Positions 6,838 to 14,870 of a DNA stretch of 22,004 nucleotides are shown here, piece after piece (the first letter of the stretch is position 1; the number at the start of each line of letters is the position of its first letter). Location: positions 1-22,004 of the forward strand of contig JAYPOZ010000081.1 of NCBI GenBank assembly GCA_038131165.1, read 5' to 3'. The notes under the pieces are model-generated. The model was not told the DNA's origin, did no database searches, and was given only the letters and a program-made list of their open reading frames with translations. Source of the DNA: UBA6544 sp038131165 (GTDB lineage Bacteria; Pseudomonadota; Alphaproteobacteria; UBA8366). A program made the position numbers and the translations under genes.

Positions 6838-9501
6838 ATGGAAATTCTCTTTCTCGTCACTCTTATTCTCGTGATGGTTTTGGCGCTGGGAGCCGGATAT
6901 CCGGTGGCCTTCGCGCTTCCGGGATCGGCCATTCTCACAATCGCGCTCGCGGCGCTGACCGGCTACCTCTTCGAAGGCCGTTTCGAGGCCTATTTCGCCC
7001 ACGGCGACCCGATCCAATGGCTCAGCGCCGGCGTGACCAATTTCCGAGGGATATATTGGGAAGCCGAACGAGATACGCTCATCGCGATTCCGCTCTTTAT
7101 TTTCATGGGAATCATGCTGGAACGCTCGAAGATTGCGGAAGACCTGCTGGTGACCATGGGCCAGCTCTTCGGGCCGATTCCCGGCGGCGTCGGCATCTCC
7201 GTCGTGATCGTCGGCGCCCTTCTGGCCGCCACGACCGGCATTGTCGGCGCAACCGTTATCGCGATGGGATTGATTTCGCTTCCGGTCATGTTGAGGGCCA
7301 ATTATTCCCATAGCCTCGCGACCGGCACGATCAGCGCATCGGGAACCCTCGGCCAAATCATTCCGCCCTCCATCGTACTGATCATCCTGGCGGACCAGCT
7401 CTCCAACGCGACCGATCAAGGCAGTGCGCTGCGCACGGCGGATTTCAAGGAAGGCACCGGCACATCGACATTGCCGTCGGAGTTCGATCTCACTTCGACC
7501 AGTGCGGGCGACATGTTCCTGGGCGCTTTTCTGCCGGGTTTGGTCCTGGTTGGGCTCTATATTCTCTACATCCTCGTGCTGGCCCTGATCCGGCCCAAAT
7601 CTGCGCCGCCGGCGCCGTTCCTGGGCAATTACGACTGGCATTTCGGTGTCCGGGTGCTGCTTGTTCTCTTGCCGCCACTGGCTCTGATCTTCCTGGTCCT
7701 GGGATCGATCATCCTCGGCATTGCGACCGTCAATCAGGCCGGGGCCATCGGCGCCGTCGGCGCCCTGGTGATGGCCGGATACCGCCTCACCGCCGGCCGG
7801 AAGGACACCTTCTATCCGGCCATTCTCACCGGCGTTTCCGTGATTGCGTTGATTGCCTTGATCAATGTCTTCGATATCAACGTCAAGAACATCAAGACCG
7901 ACGCCGACGTTCTGGGTATCTTCCTGGCGGCAATCGCATCGGCCGGGTTCTTTGCGGGAATCTGCTGGAGCGGCTGGCGCGCCTATAAGATCGACGACAC
8001 GCTGCAAGGCGTCATGCTGGAGACCGCAAAGACCACATCGCTTGTCTTCATCATCCTGCTTGGCGCGGCAATGCTGACCTCGGCCTTCCGCGCCTTCGGC
8101 GGCGAGGAACTGGTCCGCGATTTTCTCTCGGGACTGCCGGGCGGTTTCGTCACCAAGTTCCTGGTGGTGATGGCTGTCATCTTCGTACTCGGCTTCTTCC
8201 TCGATTTCATCGAGATCGCCGTCGTCGTGGTGCCGATCATCGCCCCGATCCTGTTGGCCGACCCGACCGCGAACGTCACCGCCGTTTGGCTCGGCGTCAT
8301 GATCGGCGTCAACATGCAGACCTCTTTCCTCACCCCGCCCTTCGGCTTCGCATTGTTCTATCTGCGCGGCGTGGCACCCAAGGCGGTGCGCACGATTTCG
8401 ATGTACAAGGGCGTGGTGCCGTTCATCGCCTTGCAGCTGCTGGGCCTCGCCATTGTCGGCGTCTTCCCGCCGTTGGTGAATTACCTGCCGGCCAAGGTCT
8501 ACCTGACCTCCGAGACCGCCCCGCCGCCCAAGAATCCGCGCCTGCAGGCTTGCTTGGAGGAATATCTTTTCCGCGAGTACGCTGCCCGGGGCAGCGAAAT
8601 TCGCGCGGCCATTTCCACGGCGAAGACCCTCGATATTGCGTCGCTCCCGGACAAGCATCGCCGCGCCATATCGGAAAGTCTGGCGGCGGCCGACAAGGTC
8701 TTCCCGCAAATCGAAAAGGTCCGCGCTGCCGAAGCTGCGCTCGCCGCTTATGTCCCGGTCTATCGTCCTCTGCATACGGAGGTTCGCGATCGCCGGGTTG
8801 AAATGTCGACCATCGACCGGAAGATCGCAAAGCTGACAAAAGAAAAAGAGGCCCTCACCTTCCGCGCGGTCCCCGATCCGGAAGGCATTAGGGAGATCGA
8901 CCTGGAGGTGCGGGAATTGGCGGCAGAAAAAGCACAACTGCTCGCCCTGTTTCCGGACGGCTGGGAGGATGCCCAGGCACGTTATCGCAAGCTCGCCCTC
9001 GACGAGACGAAGGCGCGCCGCCTATACCGCCGTGCGGTTGACGACACTTACGAGCCGATCCCGCAGCTCCGCAAGATTATCGAGAGCGGAGACCAACTGC
9101 CGGCTTTGGCAGCCGTCATCGAAGGACTTGGTCCAGTCATCGCCAGCGCAAGTTCGGCGGAAGCGATGGCGAAGATTAGGGACGTAGAGGCGTCGGTCGG
9201 CGCGGTGCCGGGTGCCGGCAGCATTAAGTCCAAGCTCTCCAGTGCGCGGCGCGCCATGAAGGGCGATACGCCAAAACGGGAGAAGGCCCAGCAAGCGCTG
9301 GCGGAAGCCCTGGAGCGGCATGCCGCCGAAATTGCCTGGCGAACCGCGGCGGCGAAGCGCTTGGCCGCCGGTTTGGCCACCTACGACGCCGCCATATCCG
9401 ACACCATCGGCCTGCGCTCTCAGGAACGTCTGACGGAACCGCAAGCCGAAGAAGTCGCCGGCTGCCTGTCGCATCACCGGGATATCTCGCTGAGCTTCTA
9501 G
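6838..9501 (+). CDS. dctM: TRAP transporter large permease (DctM family) with long C-terminal coiled-coil-like extension
   Basis: Main transport subunit, 887 residues. Residues 1-550 are the DctM membrane domain. They include the opening helix pair (MEILFLVTLILVMVLALGAG), IPLFIFMGIMLERS, the family motif GTLGQIIPPSIVLII at 169-183, a polar insert at about 190-225, and MQTSFLTPPFGFALFYLRG at 493-511. The last hydrophobic helix ends near LVNYLP at 546-551. Residues 556-887 have no hydrophobic helix. They are rich in Ala, Lys, Glu and Arg (for example IDRKIAKLTKEKEAL and ELAAEKAQLLALF), which suggests long helices or coiled coil. No known domain is recognised there. Ordinary DctM proteins are about 430 residues. 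No stop or frame change marks the junction, and codon use is uniform, so the fusion looks real. Confidence 0.92.
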   Translation: MEILFLVTLILVMVLALGAGYPVAFALPGSAILTIALAALTGYLFEGRFEAYFAHGDPIQWLSAGVTNFRGIYWEAERDTLIAIPLFIFMGIMLERSKIAEDLLVTMGQLFGPIPGGVGISVVIVGALLAATTGIVGATVIAMGLISLPVMLRANYSHSLATGTISASGTLGQIIPPSIVLIILADQLSNATDQGSALRTADFKEGTGTSTLPSEFDLTSTSAGDMFLGAFLPGLVLVGLYILYILVLALIRPKSAPPAPFLGNYDWHFGVRVLLVLLPPLALIFLVLGSIILGIATVNQAGAIGAVGALVMAGYRLTAGRKDTFYPAILTGVSVIALIALINVFDINVKNIKTDADVLGIFLAAIASAGFFAGICWSGWRAYKIDDTLQGVMLETAKTTSLVFIILLGAAMLTSAFRAFGGEELVRDFLSGLPGGFVTKFLVVMAVIFVLGFFLDFIEIAVVVVPIIAPILLADPTANVTAVWLGVMIGVNMQTSFLTPPFGFALFYLRGVAPKAVRTISMYKGVVPFIALQLLGLAIVGVFPPLVNYLPAKVYLTSETAPPPKNPRLQACLEEYLFREYAARGSEIRAAISTAKTLDIASLPDKHRRAISESLAAADKVFPQIEKVRAAEAALAAYVPVYRPLHTEVRDRRVEMSTIDRKIAKLTKEKEALTFRAVPDPEGIREIDLEVRELAAEKAQLLALFPDGWEDAQARYRKLALDETKARRLYRRAVDDTYEPIPQLRKIIESGDQLPALAAVIEGLGPVIASASSAEAMAKIRDVEASVGAVPGAGSIKSKLSSARRAMKGDTPKREKAQQALAEALERHAAEIAWRTAAAKRLAAGLATYDAAISDTIGLRSQERLTEPQAEEVAGCLSHHRDISLSF

Positions 9502-9531
9502 CGGCCCCCGGGCGCATGCAACGCCGTCGGG

Positions 9532-9942
9532 CTAGGGAATGACCGCCTCGGCCTCGATCTCGACCGCTGCGTTGGCGTCGAACAGTTTCGTCACTTCGAG
9601 CAGCGTCATCGCCGGGAAATGCCGGCCGAGATGCTCGCCCCAAGCCGCGCCCACCGCTTTCCCGGCCGCGTTGAAGGCATCCATATCGGTCACATAGGCC
9701 CGCAGGTTCACCAAATGCTCGGCCTTGCCTCCGGCCGCCGCCAGCACTTCGACCACATTGCCGAGAGCCAGCGCGAATTGCGCACCGATATCCAGCCCTG
9801 CTTCGACGGCGCCGCCCCTGATCTGCGCCACCTGCCCTGCGATCCTCACGGTCTGGCCACCCGTGGAGACCATGCCGTAGGAGTATCCCCGCGCCCGCTG
9901 CCACCCCTCCGGCAAGATCGCCGTCGAAATCGGATCGCTCAT
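9532..9942 (-). CDS. RidA/YjgF/YER057c family protein lacking the canonical arginine
   Basis: 136 residues. The fold is recognisable from TVRIAGQVAQ, GAQFALALGNVVEVLAAAGG, VNLRAYVTDMDAFNAAG and the end VEIEAEAVIP. True RidA is a trimeric enzyme that hydrolyses reactive enamine/imine intermediates, using an arginine in the motif PARS (R105 in E. coli). Here the same place reads FPAMTLLEV, with Met112 instead of Arg. This places it among Rid subfamilies probably without that deaminase activity. The ATG at 9942 is preceded on the minus strand by AGGGAG; longer upstream starts lack this and do not extend the fold. It diverges from the OCD-family gene across 79 bases and converges on dctM, whose stop is 30 bases away. 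Confidence 0.88.
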   Translation of the reverse strand: MSDPISTAILPEGWQRARGYSYGMVSTGGQTVRIAGQVAQIRGGAVEAGLDIGAQFALALGNVVEVLAAAGGKAEHLVNLRAYVTDMDAFNAAGKAVGAAWGEHLGRHFPAMTLLEVTKLFDANAAVEIEAEAVIP

Positions 9943-10021
9943 CTCGCACTCTCCCTGTCGATTGTACTCTGGGAGAGATATGGTAGGCGGAGACGCGGAT
10001 GACAGCTTGCGGAGCAGAGAG

Positions 10022-10921
10022 ATGACCCTGACGCTGAATGAAGAACAAATCGCCGAAATTCTCACAATGGACGACCTGATTCCCGAAATGGAGAAGGCGA
10101 TGATCGCCTTTTCCGCCGGAGAGGTGACGCAACCACTCCGCTCGATGATTCCGGTCGAGCCCGCGGGCGGCTATTTCGGCCCGATGCCCGCCGTCTCGAA
10201 AGATGCCATGGGTATCAAGCTGGTGACCTTTTACCCCAACAATGCGGACCGCGGCATTCATACCCACCATGCCATGATCCTCCTGTTTGCGCCGGATACG
10301 GGCGAACCCCAGGCGATTATGGACGGCCGCCTGATCACCGAGATGCGCACCGCCGCCGTCTCCGCCGCCGCGACCAAACCGCTTGCCGCCGCGGACGCAA
10401 AGGTGCTGGCCATCCTCGGCAGCGGCACACAGGCAAAAAGCCACATCGAGGCAATGCGCTGCGTGCGGGATTTCGAAGAGGTCCGGGTCTGGAGCCGCAA
10501 TGCCGATCACGCACGGCGCTTCGCGGAAGCGCACGGCGCGGTCGCCATGAGCGCCGAGGACGCGGTACGCGGCGCCGACGTGGTGGTCACGGCGACAAGC
10601 TCGCAAACGCCGGTCCTGTGCGGCGATTGGCTGAAGGACGGTGCCCATGTCAACGCCGTCGGCGCCCCCATCGCCACCTGGCGCGAACTCGACGACGATG
10701 TCATGAACAAATGCATTGTGATCGCCGATTCCCGCGACGCCTGCCTTGCGGAATCCGGCGACGTGATCCTGTCAGGCGCGCAAATTCACGCAGAAATCGG
10801 CGAGGTGCTTGTAGGGAAAGCCAACGTGAACCCGGCGGAAACAACCCTGTTCAAGAGTGTCGGCATCGCGACGGAAGACGTCTTCGCCGCCCGGCTCGTC
10901 TACGAGAAGGCGACGGCCTGA
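10022..10921 (+). CDS. Ornithine cyclodeaminase / mu-crystallin family NAD(P)-dependent enzyme
   Basis: 299 residues. The N-terminal dimerisation/catalytic part has MGIKLVTFYPNN with the conserved Lys66, GEPQAIMDGRLITEMRTAAVSA with Arg109, and then the Rossmann motif LAILGSGTQAKSHIEA (GSGTQA at 133-138). VVVTATSSQTPVL and HVNAVGA belong to the dinucleotide-binding half. Family members include ornithine cyclodeaminase, alanine dehydrogenase, ketimine reductase and EutC-type proteins, so the substrate cannot be fixed from the sequence. The ATG at 10022 is preceded by GGAG about ten bases upstream. It diverges from the RidA-like gene; together they suggest processing of imine or 2-oxoacid/amino-acid intermediates, possibly tied to the adjacent TRAP transporter. 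Confidence 0.88.
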   Translation: MTLTLNEEQIAEILTMDDLIPEMEKAMIAFSAGEVTQPLRSMIPVEPAGGYFGPMPAVSKDAMGIKLVTFYPNNADRGIHTHHAMILLFAPDTGEPQAIMDGRLITEMRTAAVSAAATKPLAAADAKVLAILGSGTQAKSHIEAMRCVRDFEEVRVWSRNADHARRFAEAHGAVAMSAEDAVRGADVVVTATSSQTPVLCGDWLKDGAHVNAVGAPIATWRELDDDVMNKCIVIADSRDACLAESGDVILSGAQIHAEIGEVLVGKANVNPAETTLFKSVGIATEDVFAARLVYEKATA

Positions 10922-10927
10922 CCGCGT

Positions 10928-10952
10928 GGTAGCGCCCTGAAAAGCGCCTACC
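10928..10952. terminator. Possible bidirectional terminator between the OCD-family gene and parC
   Basis: GGTAG plus CGC (10928-10935) can pair with GCG plus CTACC (10944-10952), leaving one bulged C at 10947 and an 8-base loop. It lies exactly where two convergent genes meet and overlaps the parC stop codon. No clear T tract is seen. Confidence 0.3.
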
Positions 10953-13197
10953 CCCCGAAGCGGTTGTCCCGCGGGAAGCCGCGCGGGGCCATGATCCCGG
11001 CCTGGGCCCGCTTGCCGACGTAGCGGAGAATATCCGTCTCGGTGCGGGTGCGATCGCCGAGCTTCCAGGTCAATCCATCGTCGAACTTGAAGGTCTTGGC
11101 ATCCTCCAGCCCGCCATCCTTGTAGCGCTGCAATATGTTGCCGCGCCCCCGGCTCATCTCGGGCAATTCGGAGAGCGGGAAGATCAGCAATTTGCGGTTC
11201 TCGCCCACCACTGCCACATGATCGTGCCCTTCCTCGATCGCGAAGCTCGCCTTGCCTTCGACGTCGCCCGAGACGTTCAGCACCTGGCGGCCGTTTCTGG
11301 TCTGCGCGATCAGGTCGTCCTCACACACGACGAAGCCGCGCCCGTCTGAAGCGGCGACGAGAATTTTCTGTTTCGGGCGATAGATCGACAGGCCGGCGAT
11401 GTCGTGCTCTTGCGGCAGCTCCAGCATCAGGCGCAACGGTTCCCCATGGCCCCGCCCGCCCGGCAGCTTGTCGACGCCGATGGTGTAGAACCGGCCGTTC
11501 GTCGCGAACACCAGGAGCTTGTCCGTCGTCTGCGCGTGGAGCGCGAAGCGATGCCGGTCGCCTTCCTTGAACTTGAGGTCGTCTTCGTTTTCGATATGCC
11601 CCCGAATCGCCCGGATCCAGCCTTTCATCGAGCAGACGACCGTGACCGGCTCGCGCTCCACCATTGCCTCAAGCGGGATCACCACGGCCGACGGCGCATC
11701 CGCGATCTCCGTACGGCGGCGGCCGAGTTCCGTCTCCGGCCCAAAGGTCTCGCGCAATTCCTTTAGCTCGTCCGAAATAAGCGTCCAGCGCGCCTTCTCG
11801 TCCTTCAGAAGCCCGATAATCTCCAAGCGCTCGGCGGTCAGGGACGTGTGCTCGCCTCGGATTTCCATTTCCTCCAGCTTGCGCAAATGGCGCAGGCGCA
11901 TGTTGAGAATTGCGTCGGCCTGCACCTCGTTGAGCTTGAACGCCTTGATCAATTCGGCCTTGGCATCGTCCTCTTCGCGGATGATGCGGATCACCTCGTC
12001 CAAATTCAGATAGGCGATCAGGTAGCCTTCGAGGATTTCCAGTCGATTCTCGATCTTGCCGAGACGGAAGGTCTTGCGGCGCACCAGCACGTCCTGGCGG
12101 TGATCGAGATAGGCCTGCAAGACTTCGCGGAGGTCCATCACCCGCGGAACCCGACCATGGTCGAGAACATTCATGTTGAACGAAAACCGGGTCTCGAGAT
12201 CGGTTTGTCGGAACAGCGATTCCATCAACACCGCCGGGTCGACATTGCGGCTCTTCGGCTCCAGCACGAGGCGGACCTCTTCCGTCGACTCATCGCGGAT
12301 ATCGTCCAGCATGGTGAGCTTGCGCTCGTGCAGCAGCTCGGCGATCTTCTCGACCAACTTCGACTTCTGCACCTGATAGGGCATCTCGGTAATTACGATG
12401 CGGTATGCACCGCCCTTGAGATGCTCGGTCTCCCATTTGGCGCGGATTCGAAAACTGCCCCGCCCTGTACGATACGCCGAGATCACGTCCGCCCGGTTCT
12501 CGCACAGCACGCCGCCGGTCGGAAAATCCGGACCCGGAATGAATTCGACCAGTTTCTCGAAAGAAGGATTCGGGCGACTGCCGTTGCGCAACGTCTTCAC
12601 CATATGCAGCAGCGCATCGCAGAGTTCGGCGACATTATGCGGCGGAATGCTGGTCGCCATGCCGACGGCAATGCCCGAGGCGCCATTCGCCAAGAGATTG
12701 GGGAAATTCGCCGGTAGGACGACCGGCTCCGCGCCTTCGCCATCGTAGGTATCGCGAAAGTCTACCGCGTCCTCGTCGATCCCTTCGAGCAGGCGGCGCG
12801 CGACCTCGGTCATGCGCGCCTCGGTATAGCGCATCGCCGCCGCGTTATCGCCGTCGATATTGCCGAAATTGCCCTGGCCGTCGACGAGCGGATAGCGGAC
12901 GGCAAAATCCTGCGCGAGACGTACCATCGCATCGTAGATCGCGGCGTCGCCATGCGGATGGTATTTACCCATCACGTCGCCGACGATACGGGCGCATTTC
13001 TTGAAACCGCTGTCCGGATTGAGACGCAGCTCCCGCATCGCATGAAGCAGGCGCCGGTGCACCGGTTTCAGACCATCGCGCACATCCGGCAGGGAGCGCG
13101 ACGTGATGGTCGACATGGCGTAGGCCATATAGCGCTCGGCCAAGGCGTCCGCGAGCGGGATGGGGCGGATATCGCCCCCTTCTTGAGGGTCTGACAT
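10948..13197 (-). CDS. parC: DNA topoisomerase IV subunit A
   Basis: Breaking-rejoining subunit of topoisomerase IV, which decatenates daughter chromosomes. 749 residues, typical for alphaproteobacterial ParC. The catalytic tyrosine is Tyr124 in AAMRYTEARM. The N-terminal winged-helix region has GKYHPHGDAAIYDAMVR, followed by the tower region (GGVLCENRADVISAYRTGRG) and coiled coil (IIREEDDAKAELIKAF). The C-terminal beta-pinwheel has blades such as KLLVFATNGRFYTIGVDKLP. The absence of the GyrA-box QRRGGKG supports ParC over GyrA. The position of E. coli Ser80 is Ala85. AGGAGA lies about eight bases before the ATG. parE is not in the window. Confidence 0.95.
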   Translation of the reverse strand: MSDPQEGGDIRPIPLADALAERYMAYAMSTITSRSLPDVRDGLKPVHRRLLHAMRELRLNPDSGFKKCARIVGDVMGKYHPHGDAAIYDAMVRLAQDFAVRYPLVDGQGNFGNIDGDNAAAMRYTEARMTEVARRLLEGIDEDAVDFRDTYDGEGAEPVVLPANFPNLLANGASGIAVGMATSIPPHNVAELCDALLHMVKTLRNGSRPNPSFEKLVEFIPGPDFPTGGVLCENRADVISAYRTGRGSFRIRAKWETEHLKGGAYRIVITEMPYQVQKSKLVEKIAELLHERKLTMLDDIRDESTEEVRLVLEPKSRNVDPAVLMESLFRQTDLETRFSFNMNVLDHGRVPRVMDLREVLQAYLDHRQDVLVRRKTFRLGKIENRLEILEGYLIAYLNLDEVIRIIREEDDAKAELIKAFKLNEVQADAILNMRLRHLRKLEEMEIRGEHTSLTAERLEIIGLLKDEKARWTLISDELKELRETFGPETELGRRRTEIADAPSAVVIPLEAMVEREPVTVVCSMKGWIRAIRGHIENEDDLKFKEGDRHRFALHAQTTDKLLVFATNGRFYTIGVDKLPGGRGHGEPLRLMLELPQEHDIAGLSIYRPKQKILVAASDGRGFVVCEDDLIAQTRNGRQVLNVSGDVEGKASFAIEEGHDHVAVVGENRKLLIFPLSELPEMSRGRGNILQRYKDGGLEDAKTFKFDDGLTWKLGDRTRTETDILRYVGKRAQAGIMAPRGFPRDNRFGG

Positions 13198-13248
13198 GAT
13201 GCTATCTCCTGCGAGATATAGTACTTAGCCGCCAATTCGGCGCAATAC

Positions 13249-14067
13249 CTAGTTGCTCATCGTTCGGCGCACAAGGCTGTCTTTCAGCCAAACGGCGGCT
13301 CGCGCCAGCAGGAAAAGCGCAAAGGCGGCGATCACGATGGAAGGTCCCGAAGCGCTGTCGATCTGCAGCGAAGCGCCAAGACCAGCGACGACGGAGACCA
13401 CACCGAAGATCGCGGCCCAGAGCGCCATCTGCTCAGGCGACCGGGCAAACGGCCGCGCCGCCGCCGCCGGAATGATGAGCAGGGAGACAATCAGCAGGAT
13501 GCCGACGATCTTCATGGCGAGGGCGATCACCGTCGCCAGCAGGAGCGTGAACAGCAGCCGCGTGCGCTCGATCGCAATGCCTTCGGCGGCGGCCATTTCC
13601 GCATGCACCACGGACGCCAGCAGAGAGCGCCAGATGAGCATCATTGCCAGCAGCGCCGCCGATCCGCCGCCATAAATCCAGATCAGATCGGCGCGCGAGA
13701 CAGCCAGGATATCGCCGAACAGATATCCCATCAGGTCGACCCGCAGCGTTTCCATGAAGCCGATCGCGACAATACCGAGCGCCAGCGAGATATGCGCGAA
13801 AATGCCCAGAATCGTATCCGAGGCCAGAATCGTGCGGCTCTGCAGCACGGCGATTCCGCCCGCGAACAAGACGCTGACAAGGAGCACGCCGACCAGGGGA
13901 TCGACTTCGAGTACAAAGCCGAGCGCCACGCCCAACAGGGCCGCGTGCGCGATGGCGGCGCCGAAATAGGACATCCGCTGCCAGACGACAAAACATCCCA
14001 GCGGCCCCGCAAGGATCGCCACGCCGATCCCGCCCATCAGCCCGCGCAAGAAGAAATCATCAAACAT
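13249..14067 (-). CDS. znuB: Zinc ABC transporter permease
   Basis: Inner-membrane permease of the high-affinity zinc importer, 272 residues, ABC-3 family. It has many hydrophobic helices, and the characteristic early motif WQRMSYFGAAIAHAALLGVALG carries the conserved His-Ala pair. Later motifs include GYLFGDILAVSRADL, AEGIAIERTRLLFTLLLATVIALAMKIVGILL and IIPAAAARPFARS. The start codon overlaps the znuC stop as ATGA at 14067, so translation is probably coupled. It is the last gene of a zur-znuC-znuB operon. The family also covers manganese and iron permeases; zinc is assigned from the neighbouring zur and the His-rich ZnuA. Confidence 0.92.
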   Translation of the reverse strand: MFDDFFLRGLMGGIGVAILAGPLGCFVVWQRMSYFGAAIAHAALLGVALGFVLEVDPLVGVLLVSVLFAGGIAVLQSRTILASDTILGIFAHISLALGIVAIGFMETLRVDLMGYLFGDILAVSRADLIWIYGGGSAALLAMMLIWRSLLASVVHAEMAAAEGIAIERTRLLFTLLLATVIALAMKIVGILLIVSLLIIPAAAARPFARSPEQMALWAAIFGVVSVVAGLGASLQIDSASGPSIVIAAFALFLLARAAVWLKDSLVRRTMSN

Positions 14068-14870
14068 CAGTGGTGCCCGTGGCCATGATCGACCACATCC
14101 CCCGATAAATCATGATCGTGATCGTGGGCGTGGGCGTAGACCGCCAGACTTTCCGCGGCGCGGCTGCCGAACAGCTCAAGATATTTCGGGTCGCGGCTGA
14201 CCGTCTCAGGTCGCCCGGCACAGCACACATGATTGTTCAGACAGACGACGCTGTCTGTCGACGCCATCACCAGGTGGAGATCGTGCGAGACCAACAGAAT
14301 TCCGCATCCGCGGTGGTCCCGAAGACGCCCAATCAATTCATAGAGATCGAGTTCGCCCGTGAAGTCGACACCCTGCATCGGCTCGTCGAGGACAAGAAGA
14401 TCCGGGTCCCGCATCAACGCGCGGGCCAGCATGACACGCTGCAATTCACCGCCGGAAAGCTCATGCACCAAGGCGCGGCCGAGATGCCCCGCTCCCACTT
14501 CCTCCAAATGCGCTTTGGCAACGTTCTTCTCCGCTTTGGAGGTCAGGCTCAACATGCGGAGCGCCGTCAGCGGCAGGGTGGCGTCGACCGTGAATTTCTG
14601 CGGCAGATATCCCACCGTAAGGCCCGGTCGCCGCACGACCTCGCCGGCATCGGGTGCTTTTAGGCCAAGCAGCAGCCGCAAGAGCATGGTCTTGCCCGCG
14701 CCATTGGGCCCGATCAGGGTTACGATTTCCCGCTCCGATACGGTGAGATCGACATGGGACAGAATCGTCCGCCCGCCGAGGCGAAGATCGAGGCCTCGAC
14801 CTGCCAGAAGAACCTCGGCCGCCTGGTTATCTGTGCCCGTCGCAATGTCGCGGACAGCGGCCTCAGTCAT
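14067..14870 (-). CDS. znuC: Zinc ABC transporter ATP-binding protein with His-rich C terminus
   Basis: ATPase subunit of the zinc importer, 267 residues. Walker A GPNGAGKT at 54-61, Q-loop near LPQKF at 89-93, signature LSGGE at 138-142, Walker B LLVLDEP at 158-164 and the switch His196 in LLVSHDLHL are all present. After the ABC domain the tail from residue 246 is His/Asp-rich (AHAHDHDHD, then DHGHGHH at the very end), which may bind zinc. The ATG at 14870 lies inside the 3' end of zur (8-base overlap); a longer frame to 14930 only reads through zur in another frame. About 20 residues precede the ABC fold. Confidence 0.93.
   Translation of the reverse strand: MTEAAVRDIATGTDNQAAEVLLAGRGLDLRLGGRTILSHVDLTVSEREIVTLIGPNGAGKTMLLRLLLGLKAPDAGEVVRRPGLTVGYLPQKFTVDATLPLTALRMLSLTSKAEKNVAKAHLEEVGAGHLGRALVHELSGGELQRVMLARALMRDPDLLVLDEPMQGVDFTGELDLYELIGRLRDHRGCGILLVSHDLHLVMASTDSVVCLNNHVCCAGRPETVSRDPKYLELFGSRAAESLAVYAHAHDHDHDLSGDVVDHGHGHH

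Noticed and set aside
6460..8937. 825-codon open frame on the minus strand opposite dctM
   Set aside because: It is the antisense shadow of a GC-rich membrane-protein gene: hydrophobic codons read backwards give long Asp/Glu/His/Arg/Gln runs. It has no recognisable domain, and the plus strand encodes an obvious DctM.
9224..10648. 474-codon minus-strand frame spanning the dctM end, the RidA-like gene and the OCD gene
   Set aside because: It crosses three real genes in another frame, is Arg/Gly/Ala-rich with no motif, and has no plausible start signal.
11848..12717. 289-codon plus-strand frame opposite parC
   Set aside because: Antisense shadow of the parC coding sequence; His/Gln-rich without any domain.
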